Assembly: GCF_002237655.1 (NCBI RefSeq)
Contig: NZ_NOKT01000009.1
Span: 124,001-188,000, forward strand
Reading direction: 5' to 3'
Length of the DNA stretch: 64,000 nt
DNA from: Streptomyces sp. XY006
GTDB taxonomy: Bacteria; Actinomycetota; Actinomycetes; Streptomycetales; Streptomycetaceae
The position numbers and the translations under genes are program-made. Positions 25,817 to 37,547 of this stretch are shown here, piece by piece. Position 1 is the first letter of the stretch. Every line of letters starts with the position of its first letter. Under the pieces are notes generated by a model. It searched no databases. It saw only the letters and a list, made by a program, of their open reading frames with translations, and had not been told where the DNA came from.

Positions 25817-26643
25817 GACCGCACCGGCACCAGGTCCAGAAGGCGTTCCGAGGCCGCCCGGGCGAGAGGCGAGAGCCGTTCGTGCACGGTCCGGAACGTC
25901 TTCTCGGCCTGTTCCGCCGGCCAGTCGTCCGGCAGGTGCTTCACCGGCAGCCGCGGATCCCGCCGGACGATCCGCAGCCACTCCGTCTGCAGGCGCAGGC
26001 GCAGCACCAGCGCGTCGTCGGTGTCCGGCAGGTCGTCCTCCCAGGGCTTCCAGCGCCGTACGAACCCCGCGTAGCCCGCGGCCAGGTCGGACAGCTCCCA
26101 GGTCTCCTCGATCATCCGGCCGATGTCCATCCCGGCGTCCGCGTGCGCCCGGAAGATCTTCACATGGGCGGACAGGCCGAGTTCGGCCACCAGGGCCGAC
26201 ACGTCGATCTCGCCCGGCGCGATCCACAGGCCGTTGAACAGCGGGCCGAAGCCGCTCCAGGTGAGCTGGGAGCGCAGGTCGTGGCGCTGGCGCTGCCAGG
26301 ACTCGGGCAGCGAGAAGCCGAGCAGGGTCCAGGTGCCGTCCCACTGCCGGTTGACCGCTCCGGTCTGCCAGATGCGCCGCTCGCCGTCGCGCAGCACCGC
26401 CTCCGCGCGCTCGGTCAGCCCGAAGTACATGCGGCGGCCCTCGCGCTGGCGGCGCAGCAGGTCACGGCCGACCATGCGGGTCAGCGTGGAGCGGGTGGCG
26501 TGCTCACCGACGCCGGCCCGGGCGAACACGTCGATGACGCTGCCCGAGTACACGCACACGTCACGGCCGAGCACCTGGTCGCCCAGGAACGTCAGCATGA
26601 GGGACTGGGGCCGCAGCGCCTCTTCACCGGTCACGCGGCCCAC
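25807..26643 (-). CDS. PaaX family transcriptional regulator
   Basis: The 278-residue protein matches the PaaX family: PQSLMLTFLGDQVLGRDVCVYSGS, a winged helix VGEHATRSTLTRMVGRDLLRRQREGRRMYFGLT, then the central PaaX domain WDGTWTLLGFSLPESWQRQRHDLRSQLTWSGFGPLFNGLWIAP (seen in parts) and the C-terminal domain. PaaX represses phenylacetate degradation and releases DNA on binding phenylacetyl-CoA. Next to a CoA ligase gene this supports an aryl-CoA inducer. It also lies 15 bases after the phosphoesterase operon on the same strand, so read-through from there is possible. Confidence 0.92.
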   Translation of the reverse strand: MGRVTGEEALRPQSLMLTFLGDQVLGRDVCVYSGSVIDVFARAGVGEHATRSTLTRMVGRDLLRRQREGRRMYFGLTERAEAVLRDGERRIWQTGAVNRQWDGTWTLLGFSLPESWQRQRHDLRSQLTWSGFGPLFNGLWIAPGEIDVSALVAELGLSAHVKIFRAHADAGMDIGRMIEETWELSDLAAGYAGFVRRWKPWEDDLPDTDDALVLRLRLQTEWLRIVRRDPRLPVKHLPDDWPAEQAEKTFRTVHERLSPLARAASERLLDLVPVRSQA

Positions 26644-26658
26644 CGTACCTCCGCCCGA

Positions 26659-28359
26659 TCAGTCCGCGACCTGCCCGTACGCCGGGGCGGAACCCGCCAC
26701 GTCGACGAAGACGGGGTTCGAGTAGAACCAGGTGTCCGCCCACGGGTCGCCGTCCCCGGGGGCGTGCGGGAGCGGACCGTGCGGATCGACCGGGGCGCCG
26801 AGGTACCCGGTGCCGTGCCGGTTGCCGTCGCTGCCGCGCAGCCGGACGTAGAACGACTCGGCGCCCGCGGTCAGCGGGACGCGCAGCGTGCAGGTGCCCT
26901 CGCGGCCGGAGACGTCGACCGTCCGCACCACGCGGGTGTCGGGAGCCTTCCAGCTGTCGCGGTCGGCGACCGGGCCGCGCACCGCGCCGCGGATGACATC
27001 GACGTGCGCCAACTCGGGCCGGATGCCCTGCGGGTTGGGCCGCGAGGCGGTCGTCACGGTGATGTGCAGCGTCAGCCTGTCGCCCTCGCGCACCCGCAGC
27101 CGCCCGCCGAGCGTCACGCCCCGGCCCGCGTCGCGGTCCCGCTTCAGCCGGACCTCCAGCCCGTCGAGCAGATGCCCGTGGTCCAGCCAGACCCGGCCCG
27201 CGCGCAGCCCCGCCATCACCGCCCGGTAACCGTGGCCGGTCACGCCCACGTGGGTGCGGCTGAACTGGCCGGGCCAGAAGTCGCTGCCCGGCTGCGGGGT
27301 GGTGGTGTTCACCGGGTCGGGCAGCCGCCCGGTGGTGTCGAAGGTCTGCCCCGGCTGCCAGTCGCCGTTCCTCCACGTGTCGAAGACGATCCGGTGGGCG
27401 TCGGAGTTGGTGGTGACCGAGAACAGCCGGCCTTCGGCGAGCATCGAGTCCCACAGGCCGCCGACGGTCGCGGTCGCCCAGTCGAAGCCGCCGTAGGTGA
27501 GGAAGGCGTCCGCCGGGTAGCCGGGCCAGGACTGCGCCGAGGGCTTGTTCTCGTACTCGCCGCGGACCGAGTTCGCCCCGCGCCGGCCGGGAATGGCCGC
27601 GCCCTGGGCGCCGGGCGCCCCCTCCATGCCGATCATGATGCCGGGTGCCGCGTCCCGCCAGCCGCGCAGCTCGTGCGGGGAGTCGATGCCCAGGCGCATG
27701 GGGTGGTTGGCCAGCACCAGCACGTCGTCGACATAGCCCGAACGGCGTTGGGCGTCCAGCCACTTGAGCGCCTTGACGGCGTGCGCCTCGTTGCGGGCGG
27801 TGTCCGCGTCGGCCGGTCCGCCCTTGTCGTAGCCGAGGAGCTTGCCGTCGTAGGCGCGCTCGAAGCGGGTGAGCAGGTCCACCTCGTGCCGGCCGGGTGC
27901 GGCGAAGACCGTGCAGTGCTCGGCGGCCGGGATGTACCACTCCAGGCCCTGGAAGATCAGCTGCCGGGGGTTGTCGGCACGCGCCTTCAGGATCTCCTCG
28001 TGCTCCAAAGCGGCGCCGAGGCCGGCGTGCCCGACGTTCGCGTGCTCGGTGAACACCATCCAGTCCAGACCGTACCGCGCGCCCGCGGCGGCCAGTTGGG
28101 GGAACGTGTACTTGGCGTCGTGGCTGTAGACGCTGTGCACGTGGTGGTCGCCGACGAGGTAGGCCAGGCGCGGGTCCTCGCCGCCCGGCCGCCGGACCTC
28201 GCCGGCCGCGTGGGCGGGGGCGGCAGACGAGCCCAGGGCGAAGGCGGCGCCGAACAGGCCCGCGCGGCGCAGGAGCCCGCGGCGGGAGACGCCCTGCGGA
28301 TCGAGGTCGGCGGGGGAGACGGACGGGTCGGCCCAGGCGGGCAGCTGCTGCTCGGACAT
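26659..28359 (-). CDS. Tat-exported CehA/McbA-type PHP metallohydrolase
   Basis: A 566-residue protein with a twin-arginine signal (SRRGLLRRAGLFGAAFALGSSAAPAHA, residues about 25-52). The PHP metal site is seen as VGDHHVHSVYSHDAKYTF, FTEHANVGH and ANHPMRLG, with TTNSDAHRIVFD later. The family includes phosphoesterases and carbaryl-type hydrolases; here a phosphoester is the likely target. A beta-rich C-terminal region follows from about 400. It lies 15 bases after a second Tat-exported phosphoesterase in the galactoside ABC operon, so both likely work on the same extracellular substrate. Confidence 0.86.
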   Translation of the reverse strand: MSEQQLPAWADPSVSPADLDPQGVSRRGLLRRAGLFGAAFALGSSAAPAHAAGEVRRPGGEDPRLAYLVGDHHVHSVYSHDAKYTFPQLAAAGARYGLDWMVFTEHANVGHAGLGAALEHEEILKARADNPRQLIFQGLEWYIPAAEHCTVFAAPGRHEVDLLTRFERAYDGKLLGYDKGGPADADTARNEAHAVKALKWLDAQRRSGYVDDVLVLANHPMRLGIDSPHELRGWRDAAPGIMIGMEGAPGAQGAAIPGRRGANSVRGEYENKPSAQSWPGYPADAFLTYGGFDWATATVGGLWDSMLAEGRLFSVTTNSDAHRIVFDTWRNGDWQPGQTFDTTGRLPDPVNTTTPQPGSDFWPGQFSRTHVGVTGHGYRAVMAGLRAGRVWLDHGHLLDGLEVRLKRDRDAGRGVTLGGRLRVREGDRLTLHITVTTASRPNPQGIRPELAHVDVIRGAVRGPVADRDSWKAPDTRVVRTVDVSGREGTCTLRVPLTAGAESFYVRLRGSDGNRHGTGYLGAPVDPHGPLPHAPGDGDPWADTWFYSNPVFVDVAGSAPAYGQVAD

Positions 28360-28374
28360 GACGGATCCCTGGGG

Positions 28375-30201
28375 TCAGTGGTTCATGAAGGAGGTGACGG
28401 GCAGCGCCCGGGCGACGATCCGGACGTCGCCGAGCCGGCCGTGGAGGATCTGGTCGATCCGCCCGCCGTACTCGTAGCCGCCGAGCAGCCAGGGCAGGCC
28501 GGCGGAGGTGATGCCGGCCGCGGACGCCCGGGGGTTGCGCACCACCGGGCAGCCCTCGACGTACAGCGTGGTGTGCCGGCCGTCGTTGACGACCGCGAGA
28601 TGCCACCAGGTCTCCAGCGGCGTCTCCTGGCCCCAGTTGGTGGTGATGCCCTGCTGGTTCAGCGGGCGCATCGCCCACTGCGGTTCACGGTCGTCGGACA
28701 GCGACAGCGTGGCGAGCGGCTCGTCGGGGTCGTCGGCGGTCTTGCCGGCGGCGCCGCCCGTGCCCGTGCGGGAGATCAGGCCCGACCAGGCGTGGTGCGC
28801 GGGGTCCCAGTCGGCGGGCAGGCGGTAGAACGCCTCGATGGTGTAACCGTCCCGGAAGGTGGCCCGGTTGAGCGGGGCCCCGTCGACCGTGCGCAGACAG
28901 GCGCCCTTCAGCGGTGACTTGAAGCCCCGGAACTCCAGGCTGCCGTGGCCCGGCTGGTCCGGGTGGTGGTCGGCGGACCAGCCCAGCGTGCCGCCGCCGA
29001 CGGTGACCAGGGACAGGTCGTTGCCGCGCCCGGACAGGTCGCGGACCGTGTCCCCGGCGGGCTTCTCGAAGCGCCAGTACGCCACCGTGCCCGGCACCAG
29101 CATCGTCGGCACGGGCCGGGCCGGGCGCGCGGGCACCGGCGCGAAGCCGGAGAACCGCTCCTCGAAGTCGATCTCGACGGAGAACCGGTCGGCGTCGCCG
29201 CTGAGCTCCGTCTCCTGCCGCTCCAGCTCGTTGAGCCCCCGCGCGGCGCGGCCCAGGACCCACGGTGAGACCGTCTCGACGTCGATGACGTTCCGGTCCA
29301 GGTCGAAGCGGTAGAGGCGGATCATCGCCGCGCCGCCGAAGTAGCGGTTCTGGTAGTTCGTCAGGTGGAGGTGGACGTCGTGCCCCGCCGCGTTCTCGCG
29401 GACGGCGCGGGCGGCCGGCCAGTAGTGCCCGTTGAGGGTGAGGAAGATCTGGTCGTGGTCCTCGATCAGCCGGTCCCACAGCTGCTGCCCGTAGTCGGAC
29501 AACGTGTCGTCCCCGGCGACCAGTTCGTGCGTCGTGAGGATCACCGGCGTCCTCGGGTGCCGTGCCAGGACGTCCTTCGCCCACACGTGACCCTGCGGCG
29601 ACAGCCGCCAGTCGAGGGCGAGGACGAGCCACTCCCGGCCGCCCGCGGTGAACCGGTGGAAGGTGTTGTAGCCGTCCGGGGAGGCGCCGCCGAACGTCCG
29701 CCGCCCCTCGAACCGCCGTGGCCCGAAGGCGTCCAGGTACGGCGTCGCACCGCGCTGGTCGGTCGTCGACGCGCGCACGTCGTGGTTGCCGGCCAGGACG
29801 CTGTAGCCGACGCCCCGCCGGTCCAGCAGCCGGAACGCCTCACCGATCGCGGCGAACTCCTCCCGGGCGCCGTTCTGGGTGAGGTCTCCCAGGTGCGACA
29901 GGAAGACGATGTTCTCCTCCTCGCCGTGCTCCAGCAGGTAGCGCAGCGAGGCCTCGACCGGTGCGCTGTCGATGCTCGGCCCGTCGAAGAGGTACTGGGT
30001 GTCCGGCATCACGGCCAGCGTGAAGCGGCGGCTGTCCGGATCGGGGCGCCGGCGCGGCGCCGCCGCCTCGGCGGTGCCGGCGGGCAGCGCGCCCGCCGCG
30101 GCAGCCGTCGCGCCGAGCAGCGCGGTCGCCCGCAGAAAACCGCGTCTGCCGGCGCCGGCCCGGGACGCCTCGCCCGGGTCGTGGTCATGCGAAGTGCACA
30201 C
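28375..30201 (-). CDS. Tat-exported metallophosphoesterase with C-terminal LamG/concanavalin-like domain
   Basis: A 608-residue protein. Signal: GRRGFLRATALLGATAAAAGALPAGTAEAA (twin arginine). Calcineurin-type phosphoesterase motifs in order are VMPDTQY, LSHLGDLTQNG, LAGNHD, ILTTHE and LNGHYW (metal-binding Asp, Asn and His). From about residue 390 a LamG-like lectin fold follows, with GTVAYWRFEKPAGDTVRDLSG and WWHLAVVNDGRHTTLYVEG. GTG 30201 has GGAG 5 bases upstream. It sits between lacZ and the PHP protein, pointing to a cell-surface phosphodiester that carries galactose; that link is inference. Confidence 0.88.
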   Translation of the reverse strand: MCTSHDHDPGEASRAGAGRRGFLRATALLGATAAAAGALPAGTAEAAAPRRRPDPDSRRFTLAVMPDTQYLFDGPSIDSAPVEASLRYLLEHGEEENIVFLSHLGDLTQNGAREEFAAIGEAFRLLDRRGVGYSVLAGNHDVRASTTDQRGATPYLDAFGPRRFEGRRTFGGASPDGYNTFHRFTAGGREWLVLALDWRLSPQGHVWAKDVLARHPRTPVILTTHELVAGDDTLSDYGQQLWDRLIEDHDQIFLTLNGHYWPAARAVRENAAGHDVHLHLTNYQNRYFGGAAMIRLYRFDLDRNVIDVETVSPWVLGRAARGLNELERQETELSGDADRFSVEIDFEERFSGFAPVPARPARPVPTMLVPGTVAYWRFEKPAGDTVRDLSGRGNDLSLVTVGGGTLGWSADHHPDQPGHGSLEFRGFKSPLKGACLRTVDGAPLNRATFRDGYTIEAFYRLPADWDPAHHAWSGLISRTGTGGAAGKTADDPDEPLATLSLSDDREPQWAMRPLNQQGITTNWGQETPLETWWHLAVVNDGRHTTLYVEGCPVVRNPRASAAGITSAGLPWLLGGYEYGGRIDQILHGRLGDVRIVARALPVTSFMNH

Positions 30202-30290
30202 GGGTGCTCCAGAGAGGACGACGTGAGGACAGGGAGAGAAGGACTCGGAGAAGGGCGGGGGAGGACTCGGAGAACAGGGACAGGAGGAAC

Positions 30291-33210
<2,920 letters not shown>

Positions 33211-33214
<4 letters not shown>

Positions 33215-34050
33215 CCGCGCACGGCTCCCTTCGCGAGGTCGCCGATGATCTGCCGGGCGCCGATGGCGAAGACGATCAGCAGGGGGACGAGCGCGAGCAG
33301 CGCGCCGGTCATCACCATGCCGTAGTCGGTCGTGCCGTGGGTGCCGTTGAGCTGGGACAGCGCGACCTGCAGCGTCACGTTGTCCGGGTCGGTGAGCGCG
33401 ATCAGGGGCCAGGCGTAGTCGTTCCACTGGCCCATGAACGTGAAGATGCCGAGGAAGGCCAGACCCGGCCGGACCACCGGCAGCGCGACGTGCCAGTACT
33501 GGCGCAGGAACCCGGCGCCGTCGAGCCGGGAGGCGTCGATCAGTTCGTCGTGGACGGCGCTCCTCATGTACTGGCGCATCCAGAAGATGCCGAACGCGTT
33601 GGCCGCCGCCGGCACGATCAGCGAGGTCATCGAGCCGATCCAGCCCAGCTTCGCCATGATCACGAACTGCGGGATGGCCTGCAGCTGCATCGGCACCATG
33701 AAGATGAGCATCAGCAGCGCGAACAGCACGCGCTTGCCGGGGAAGGCGAACTTGGCGAAGACGAACGCCGCGAGCGAGTCGAAGAAGAGCACCAGCGCCG
33801 TCACGGACACCGCGACGAGCAGGGAGTTGACCATCGAGCCGAAGAAGTCGACGGTGTCGAACAGGTTGCGCACGTTCTCAGGGAAGTGCGAGCCCGGCAG
33901 CAGCTTCGGCGGGTAGGAGAAGATCTCGGTCGACGTGTGCGTCGACATGACGACGGCCCAGTAGAACGGGAACGCCGACAGCAGCAGACCGGCCACGAGC
34001 ACCGCGTGCAGTGCGATGCCCCGGCCGCGGTAGCCCTTGATGGATGCCAT
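33211..34050 (-). CDS. Sugar ABC transporter permease (MalG type)
   Basis: A 279-residue inner-membrane subunit with about six segments. The EAA loop that contacts the ATPase is seen as DELIDASRLDGAGFLRQYWHVALPVVRPGLAFLGIF, here HDELIDASRLDGAG then LPVVRPGL. The N-terminal segment SAFPFYWAVVMSTHT and the end IIGDLAKGAVRG are typical of the MalG/CUT1 family. ATG 34050 follows AGGAGG at a 10-base distance. It lies 14 bases after the partner permease gene and overlaps lacZ. The operon has no ATPase gene, as usual for Streptomyces CUT1 systems that share MsiK. Confidence 0.94.
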
Positions 34051-34064
34051 GGTGATCGGGCCTC

Positions 34065-35027
34065 CTAGTCTTCGCCCCGGCGCTGCACCAGGCGCCAGTT
34101 GATGATCGAGAAGAGGACGACGACGAGGAAGATGCCCCAGGCCACGGCGGCGCCGTAACCGAAGTCGTTGTTGTCGAACGTCTGCTGGAAGAAGTAGAGG
34201 ACCATCGTCCGGCCGGCGTGGTCGGGACCGCCGGAGAACGTGGACTCGTTCGCCGTGGTCTGCAGCAGCACCTGCGGCTCGGCGAAGCTCTGCAGCCCCG
34301 TGACCGTCGAGACGACGAGCACGAACAGCAGGGTCGGGCGCAGCAGCGGCAGCGTCACCCGGACGAACGTCTGCACCGGTCCCGCCCCGTCGATCCGGGC
34401 CGCCTCGTACAGGTCGCCCGGGATCGTCTGCAGCCCCGCGAGGAAGATGATCGCGTTGTAGCCGGTCCACTGCCAGGTCATCAGCGTCGCGATGGCGACC
34501 TTGATGCCCCACGGCGTGTTCAGCCAGGCCACCTGGTCGAGGCCGACGGCCTGCAACAGGGCGTTCATCAGGCCGAAGTTCGTGGAGAACACCGAGCCGA
34601 AGATGATCGCGACCGCGACGATCGAGGTGACGTTGGGCAGGAAGTAGGCGAAGCGGTAGACGTTCTTGAAGCGCACCGCGGAGTTGAGCATCACGGCCGT
34701 CACCATCGCCAGGACGATCATGGGGATCGTGGCCAGTGCCCAGATGATCAGGGTGTTGCCGATGGAGCTCCAGAAGTCGGTGTCGCCCAGCAGGTAGCGG
34801 AACTGCGCCAGGCCCGCCCACTCCATCGAGCCCAGGCCGTCCCAGCGGTGGAAGGACAGGTAGAGCGAGAACCCGACGGGGATCAGGCCGAAGCAGAGGA
34901 AGAGGAGGTAGAACGGGGAGATCGCGGCGTACAGCCGCCAGTGGCCGAGGACGCCCTTGCGGCGGTGGACGACCGGCGCCGGGGCCGTGACGGCCGGGGG
35001 CTCGTCGAGCGCGGGAACGGTGGCCAT
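34065..35027 (-). CDS. Sugar ABC transporter permease (MalF type)
   Basis: A 320-residue subunit starting MATVPALDEPPAV. After a cytoplasmic N terminus comes LYAAISPFYLLFLCFGLIPVGFSLYLSF, and the EAA loop is DLYEAARIDGAGPVQTFVRVTLPLLRPTLL (in parts). Six segments fit the CUT1 MalF/UgpA type, with the usual PHRVW-like loop YFLPNVTSIVAVAIIF. Start overlaps the binding-protein stop (TGATG). It pairs with the permease at 33211-34050 to import the oligosaccharide bound by the lipoprotein encoded upstream. Confidence 0.94.
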   Translation of the reverse strand: MATVPALDEPPAVTAPAPVVHRRKGVLGHWRLYAAISPFYLLFLCFGLIPVGFSLYLSFHRWDGLGSMEWAGLAQFRYLLGDTDFWSSIGNTLIIWALATIPMIVLAMVTAVMLNSAVRFKNVYRFAYFLPNVTSIVAVAIIFGSVFSTNFGLMNALLQAVGLDQVAWLNTPWGIKVAIATLMTWQWTGYNAIIFLAGLQTIPGDLYEAARIDGAGPVQTFVRVTLPLLRPTLLFVLVVSTVTGLQSFAEPQVLLQTTANESTFSGGPDHAGRTMVLYFFQQTFDNNDFGYGAAVAWGIFLVVVLFSIINWRLVQRRGED

Positions 35028-36322
35028 CAGTAGGTCACCCCCAGGTGGTCCGCGATACGCCTGCACTTGCTCATGGCGTCCCTCCAGGCCTGCGCCGGAT
35101 CCTTGCCGAGGACCCCGACGTTCTTGATCTCGTCGCGGACGGGCTGCCCGAGCGCGATGTCGTACGGGCTGTTGTAGGCGACGGGGATCTGCTCGGCCGC
35201 CGGGCCGTAGACGTCCATGGTGATCTGGCCGCCGAAGAACGGGTCCGGCTCCCGCAGTTTCCGCATCGCGTAGGAGGCCGGGGTCGACGGGAAGAGGCCC
35301 GCGTCGACGAAGCCCTGCGCCTGGTTGTCCGCGTCGAGGATCCAGGTGATGATCTCGAAGGCCCGCTCGGGCTCCCGGCACGCCTTGGTGATCGCCAGGA
35401 ACGAGCCGCCGACGTTGGACGGGCCGCCCGGGCAGTCGGCCACCCGCCATCTGCCCTTGGTCTTCGGCAGGCCGAGCTTGAGGTCGCCGGCGGCCCAGGA
35501 GGCGTTGAGCTGGCTCGGCAGCAGCCCTCGCTCGGCGGCCGAGTTCCAGTCCGGGGTGCCGCTGACGATGTCCGACACGAGCCCGCGCCGCTTGGCCTCG
35601 ACGGCACGGTCCCAGCAGGTGCGGACGTGCTCGCCGGCCCCGATGAAGTGCCGGTCCCTGTCGACGAACCGGGTGGTGCCCTGCCCGAGCGACATCTCGA
35701 AGACACTGCCGACGTCGGTGAGCAGGAACGACCCCGGGACCCGCTTCTTCAGCCGCTCCCCGGCGGCGAAGAACTTCTCCCACGTGTCCAGCTCCCGGGA
35801 CACGTCGGCCGGCTCGTGGGGCAGTCCCGCCCTGTCGAACACGGCCGGCTGGAAGTAGTGCACGACCGGCCCCACGTCGATGGGGAAACCGACCAGGCTG
35901 CCGTCGTCGGCGACGCCCTGCTGCCACTTCCAGTCCAGGTAGCGGCTCTTGAGTTTCCCGGCACCCAGCGTCCGCAGATCCACGAACTGGTCGGCGTTCG
36001 GCAGGTAGGACGCCATGTCCTCGCCCTTGAGCCCCGCGATGTCGGGGATGTGGGCGCGGCCGGCCATGGTGGTGATCAGCTTGGACCGGTAGTAGCCGCC
36101 GATCTGCTGGGCCTTGAGGTCGACGTCCCGGCCGAACCGGGCCCTGGCCTCCTCGACGACGGTGTCGCTGAGACCGCCGCTCCAGTACCACAGGACCATG
36201 TTCCGGCCGGTCGAGCCGGCCGGGACGGCACAGCCGGTCGCCAGGCCGCCCAGTGCCGTGGCGGCCGTACCGGCCAGGCCCGCGCGCAGCAGGCCTCTTC
36301 GTGAGAGCCGCACAGCTCCCAC
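35027..36322 (-). CDS. Extracellular sugar-binding lipoprotein of the galactoside ABC importer
   Basis: A 431-residue CUT1 binding protein. The N terminus has a twin arginine and a lipobox: LSRRGLLRAGLAGTAATALGGLATGC, so it is probably exported by Tat and lipid-anchored at Cys 31. The body has the periplasmic-binding pattern (VLWYWSGGLSD, SYLPNADQFVDLRT, FPIDVGPVVHYFQPAVFDRAGL, SSVGGSFLAITKA-like). The start is a GTG at 36322; a second GTG 9 bases later is possible. It precedes the two permeases and follows the PfkB kinase gene by 66 bases. Substrate unknown; the lacZ gene suggests a beta-galactoside. Confidence 0.9.
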   Translation of the reverse strand: MGAVRLSRRGLLRAGLAGTAATALGGLATGCAVPAGSTGRNMVLWYWSGGLSDTVVEEARARFGRDVDLKAQQIGGYYRSKLITTMAGRAHIPDIAGLKGEDMASYLPNADQFVDLRTLGAGKLKSRYLDWKWQQGVADDGSLVGFPIDVGPVVHYFQPAVFDRAGLPHEPADVSRELDTWEKFFAAGERLKKRVPGSFLLTDVGSVFEMSLGQGTTRFVDRDRHFIGAGEHVRTCWDRAVEAKRRGLVSDIVSGTPDWNSAAERGLLPSQLNASWAAGDLKLGLPKTKGRWRVADCPGGPSNVGGSFLAITKACREPERAFEIITWILDADNQAQGFVDAGLFPSTPASYAMRKLREPDPFFGGQITMDVYGPAAEQIPVAYNSPYDIALGQPVRDEIKNVGVLGKDPAQAWRDAMSKCRRIADHLGVTY

Positions 36323-36388
36323 CGCCTTTCGGATCTGTTCGTGATGTCGCTTGAGAGGGGCACGTGGGGGGGCGTGGGGGAGGGCAGG

Positions 36389-37408
36389 TCAGTGCCGGGG
36401 TGCCGGCGGGGTGACGGGCGCGTGCCGGACCGGGGGCCCCGGGTCGTCGGGAAGCCGGTCCGCCAGGAAGCCGTACGCCCGCCTCAGTTCCGGGTCCGTG
36501 AGCGAGCGCCACCAGCGGTCGACGCCGTACCAGCCCGGGGCGGCGAGCGCCCCGCCGTGGTGGCGGACCGACAGTCCGGCGGCGAGGACCGCGAACCGCA
36601 GCCGCTGCTCCAGGGGCCAGCCGCCGAGCGAGGCCGCGACGAAGCTCGCGCCGAAGACGTCCCCCGCGCCGGTGGCGTCCAGGGCGTCGAGGCCGAGGGC
36701 CGGGACCTCGGCGTACTCGCCGGTGGTCTGGTCGACGGCGAGCGCGCCGTCCCGGCCGCGGGTGACGACCGCGACCGGCACCAGTTCGGACAGGACGCCG
36801 AGCGCGGCCACCGCGCTGTCGGTGCGGGTGTAGGCCGTCGCCTCGGTCTCGTTGGGCAGGAAGGCGTGGCACAGGGCGAGCTGGTCCAGCAGGCCGGCGG
36901 ACCACTCCTGGGTGGGGTCCCAGCCGACGTCGGCGTAGATGCGGGTGCCGTCCGCCGCGGCCTTGGCGAGCCACCCGCGCGGCTCGGCCTCCAGATGGAC
37001 CAGGGCGGTGCGCGCCGGGGGCGGGTCGCCCATCAGCACGTCCTGGGAGAACGGCGGCTCCTGGCCGTGGGTGAGCAGGGCCCGGTCGCCGCCGTACGCG
37101 ACGGAGACGGTGACCGGGGTGGGCCAGCCGTCCGCCGTGCGGGAGAGCGAGAGGTCGACGTGCTCCTGGCCGCCGAGGACGTCCCGGCAGTACGCGCCGT
37201 AGAAGTCGTCGCCGAACACCGTGGCCAGCGAGGTGCGCAGGCCGAAGCGGGCGGCGGCGACCGCGAGGTTCGCGATGCCGCCCGGGCCGCAGCCCATGCC
37301 GGCCGTCCAGATCTCCTCGCCCGGCGTCGGCGGCTTCCCCATGCCCGTGAGCACGAGGTCGTAGAAGAGCAGCCCGGTCAGCAGCACATCGGGCCGGTCG
37401 TCGTCCAC
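36389..37408 (-). CDS. PfkB family carbohydrate kinase
   Basis: A 339-residue ribokinase-fold sugar kinase. The glycine-rich N-terminal signature is GMGCGPGGIANLAVAAARFG and the C-terminal signature LDATGAGDVFGASFVAA contains the catalytic Asp and anion hole. Starts at GTG 37408, after GAGAGGA. It heads the minus-strand ABC/lacZ operon and is divergent from a DeoR regulator, a pairing typical of sugar-phosphate-sensing control. The sugar it phosphorylates cannot be named; a product of galactoside breakdown or a keto-sugar is likely. Confidence 0.9.
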   Translation of the reverse strand: MDDDRPDVLLTGLLFYDLVLTGMGKPPTPGEEIWTAGMGCGPGGIANLAVAAARFGLRTSLATVFGDDFYGAYCRDVLGGQEHVDLSLSRTADGWPTPVTVSVAYGGDRALLTHGQEPPFSQDVLMGDPPPARTALVHLEAEPRGWLAKAAADGTRIYADVGWDPTQEWSAGLLDQLALCHAFLPNETEATAYTRTDSAVAALGVLSELVPVAVVTRGRDGALAVDQTTGEYAEVPALGLDALDATGAGDVFGASFVAASLGGWPLEQRLRFAVLAAGLSVRHHGGALAAPGWYGVDRWWRSLTDPELRRAYGFLADRLPDDPGPPVRHAPVTPPAPRH

Positions 37409-37456
37409 GGATGTGTCCTCTCGCTCGGGCTTCGACGGAGATCGTCAAAACTCTTC

Positions 37457-37515
37457 ATTTCTGTGAGCGGAATCGTGCGCTGCTCGACGACATTGGTCAA
37501 TACCCGAGCAGAAAT
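37457..37515. promoter_or_regulatory. A/T-rich divergent control region with inverted repeat
   Basis: Between the divergent kinase and DeoR genes lies an A/T-rich stretch holding ATTTCTG (37457-37463) and its perfect complement CAGAAAT (37509-37515), 45 bases apart. Such widely spaced half-sites fit looping or two-site binding by an oligomeric DeoR protein. Canonical -35/-10 boxes were not clear. Confidence 0.4.
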
Positions 37516-37547
37516 AAGCATGGCGATGATTGAAGATGACGAGTAAT

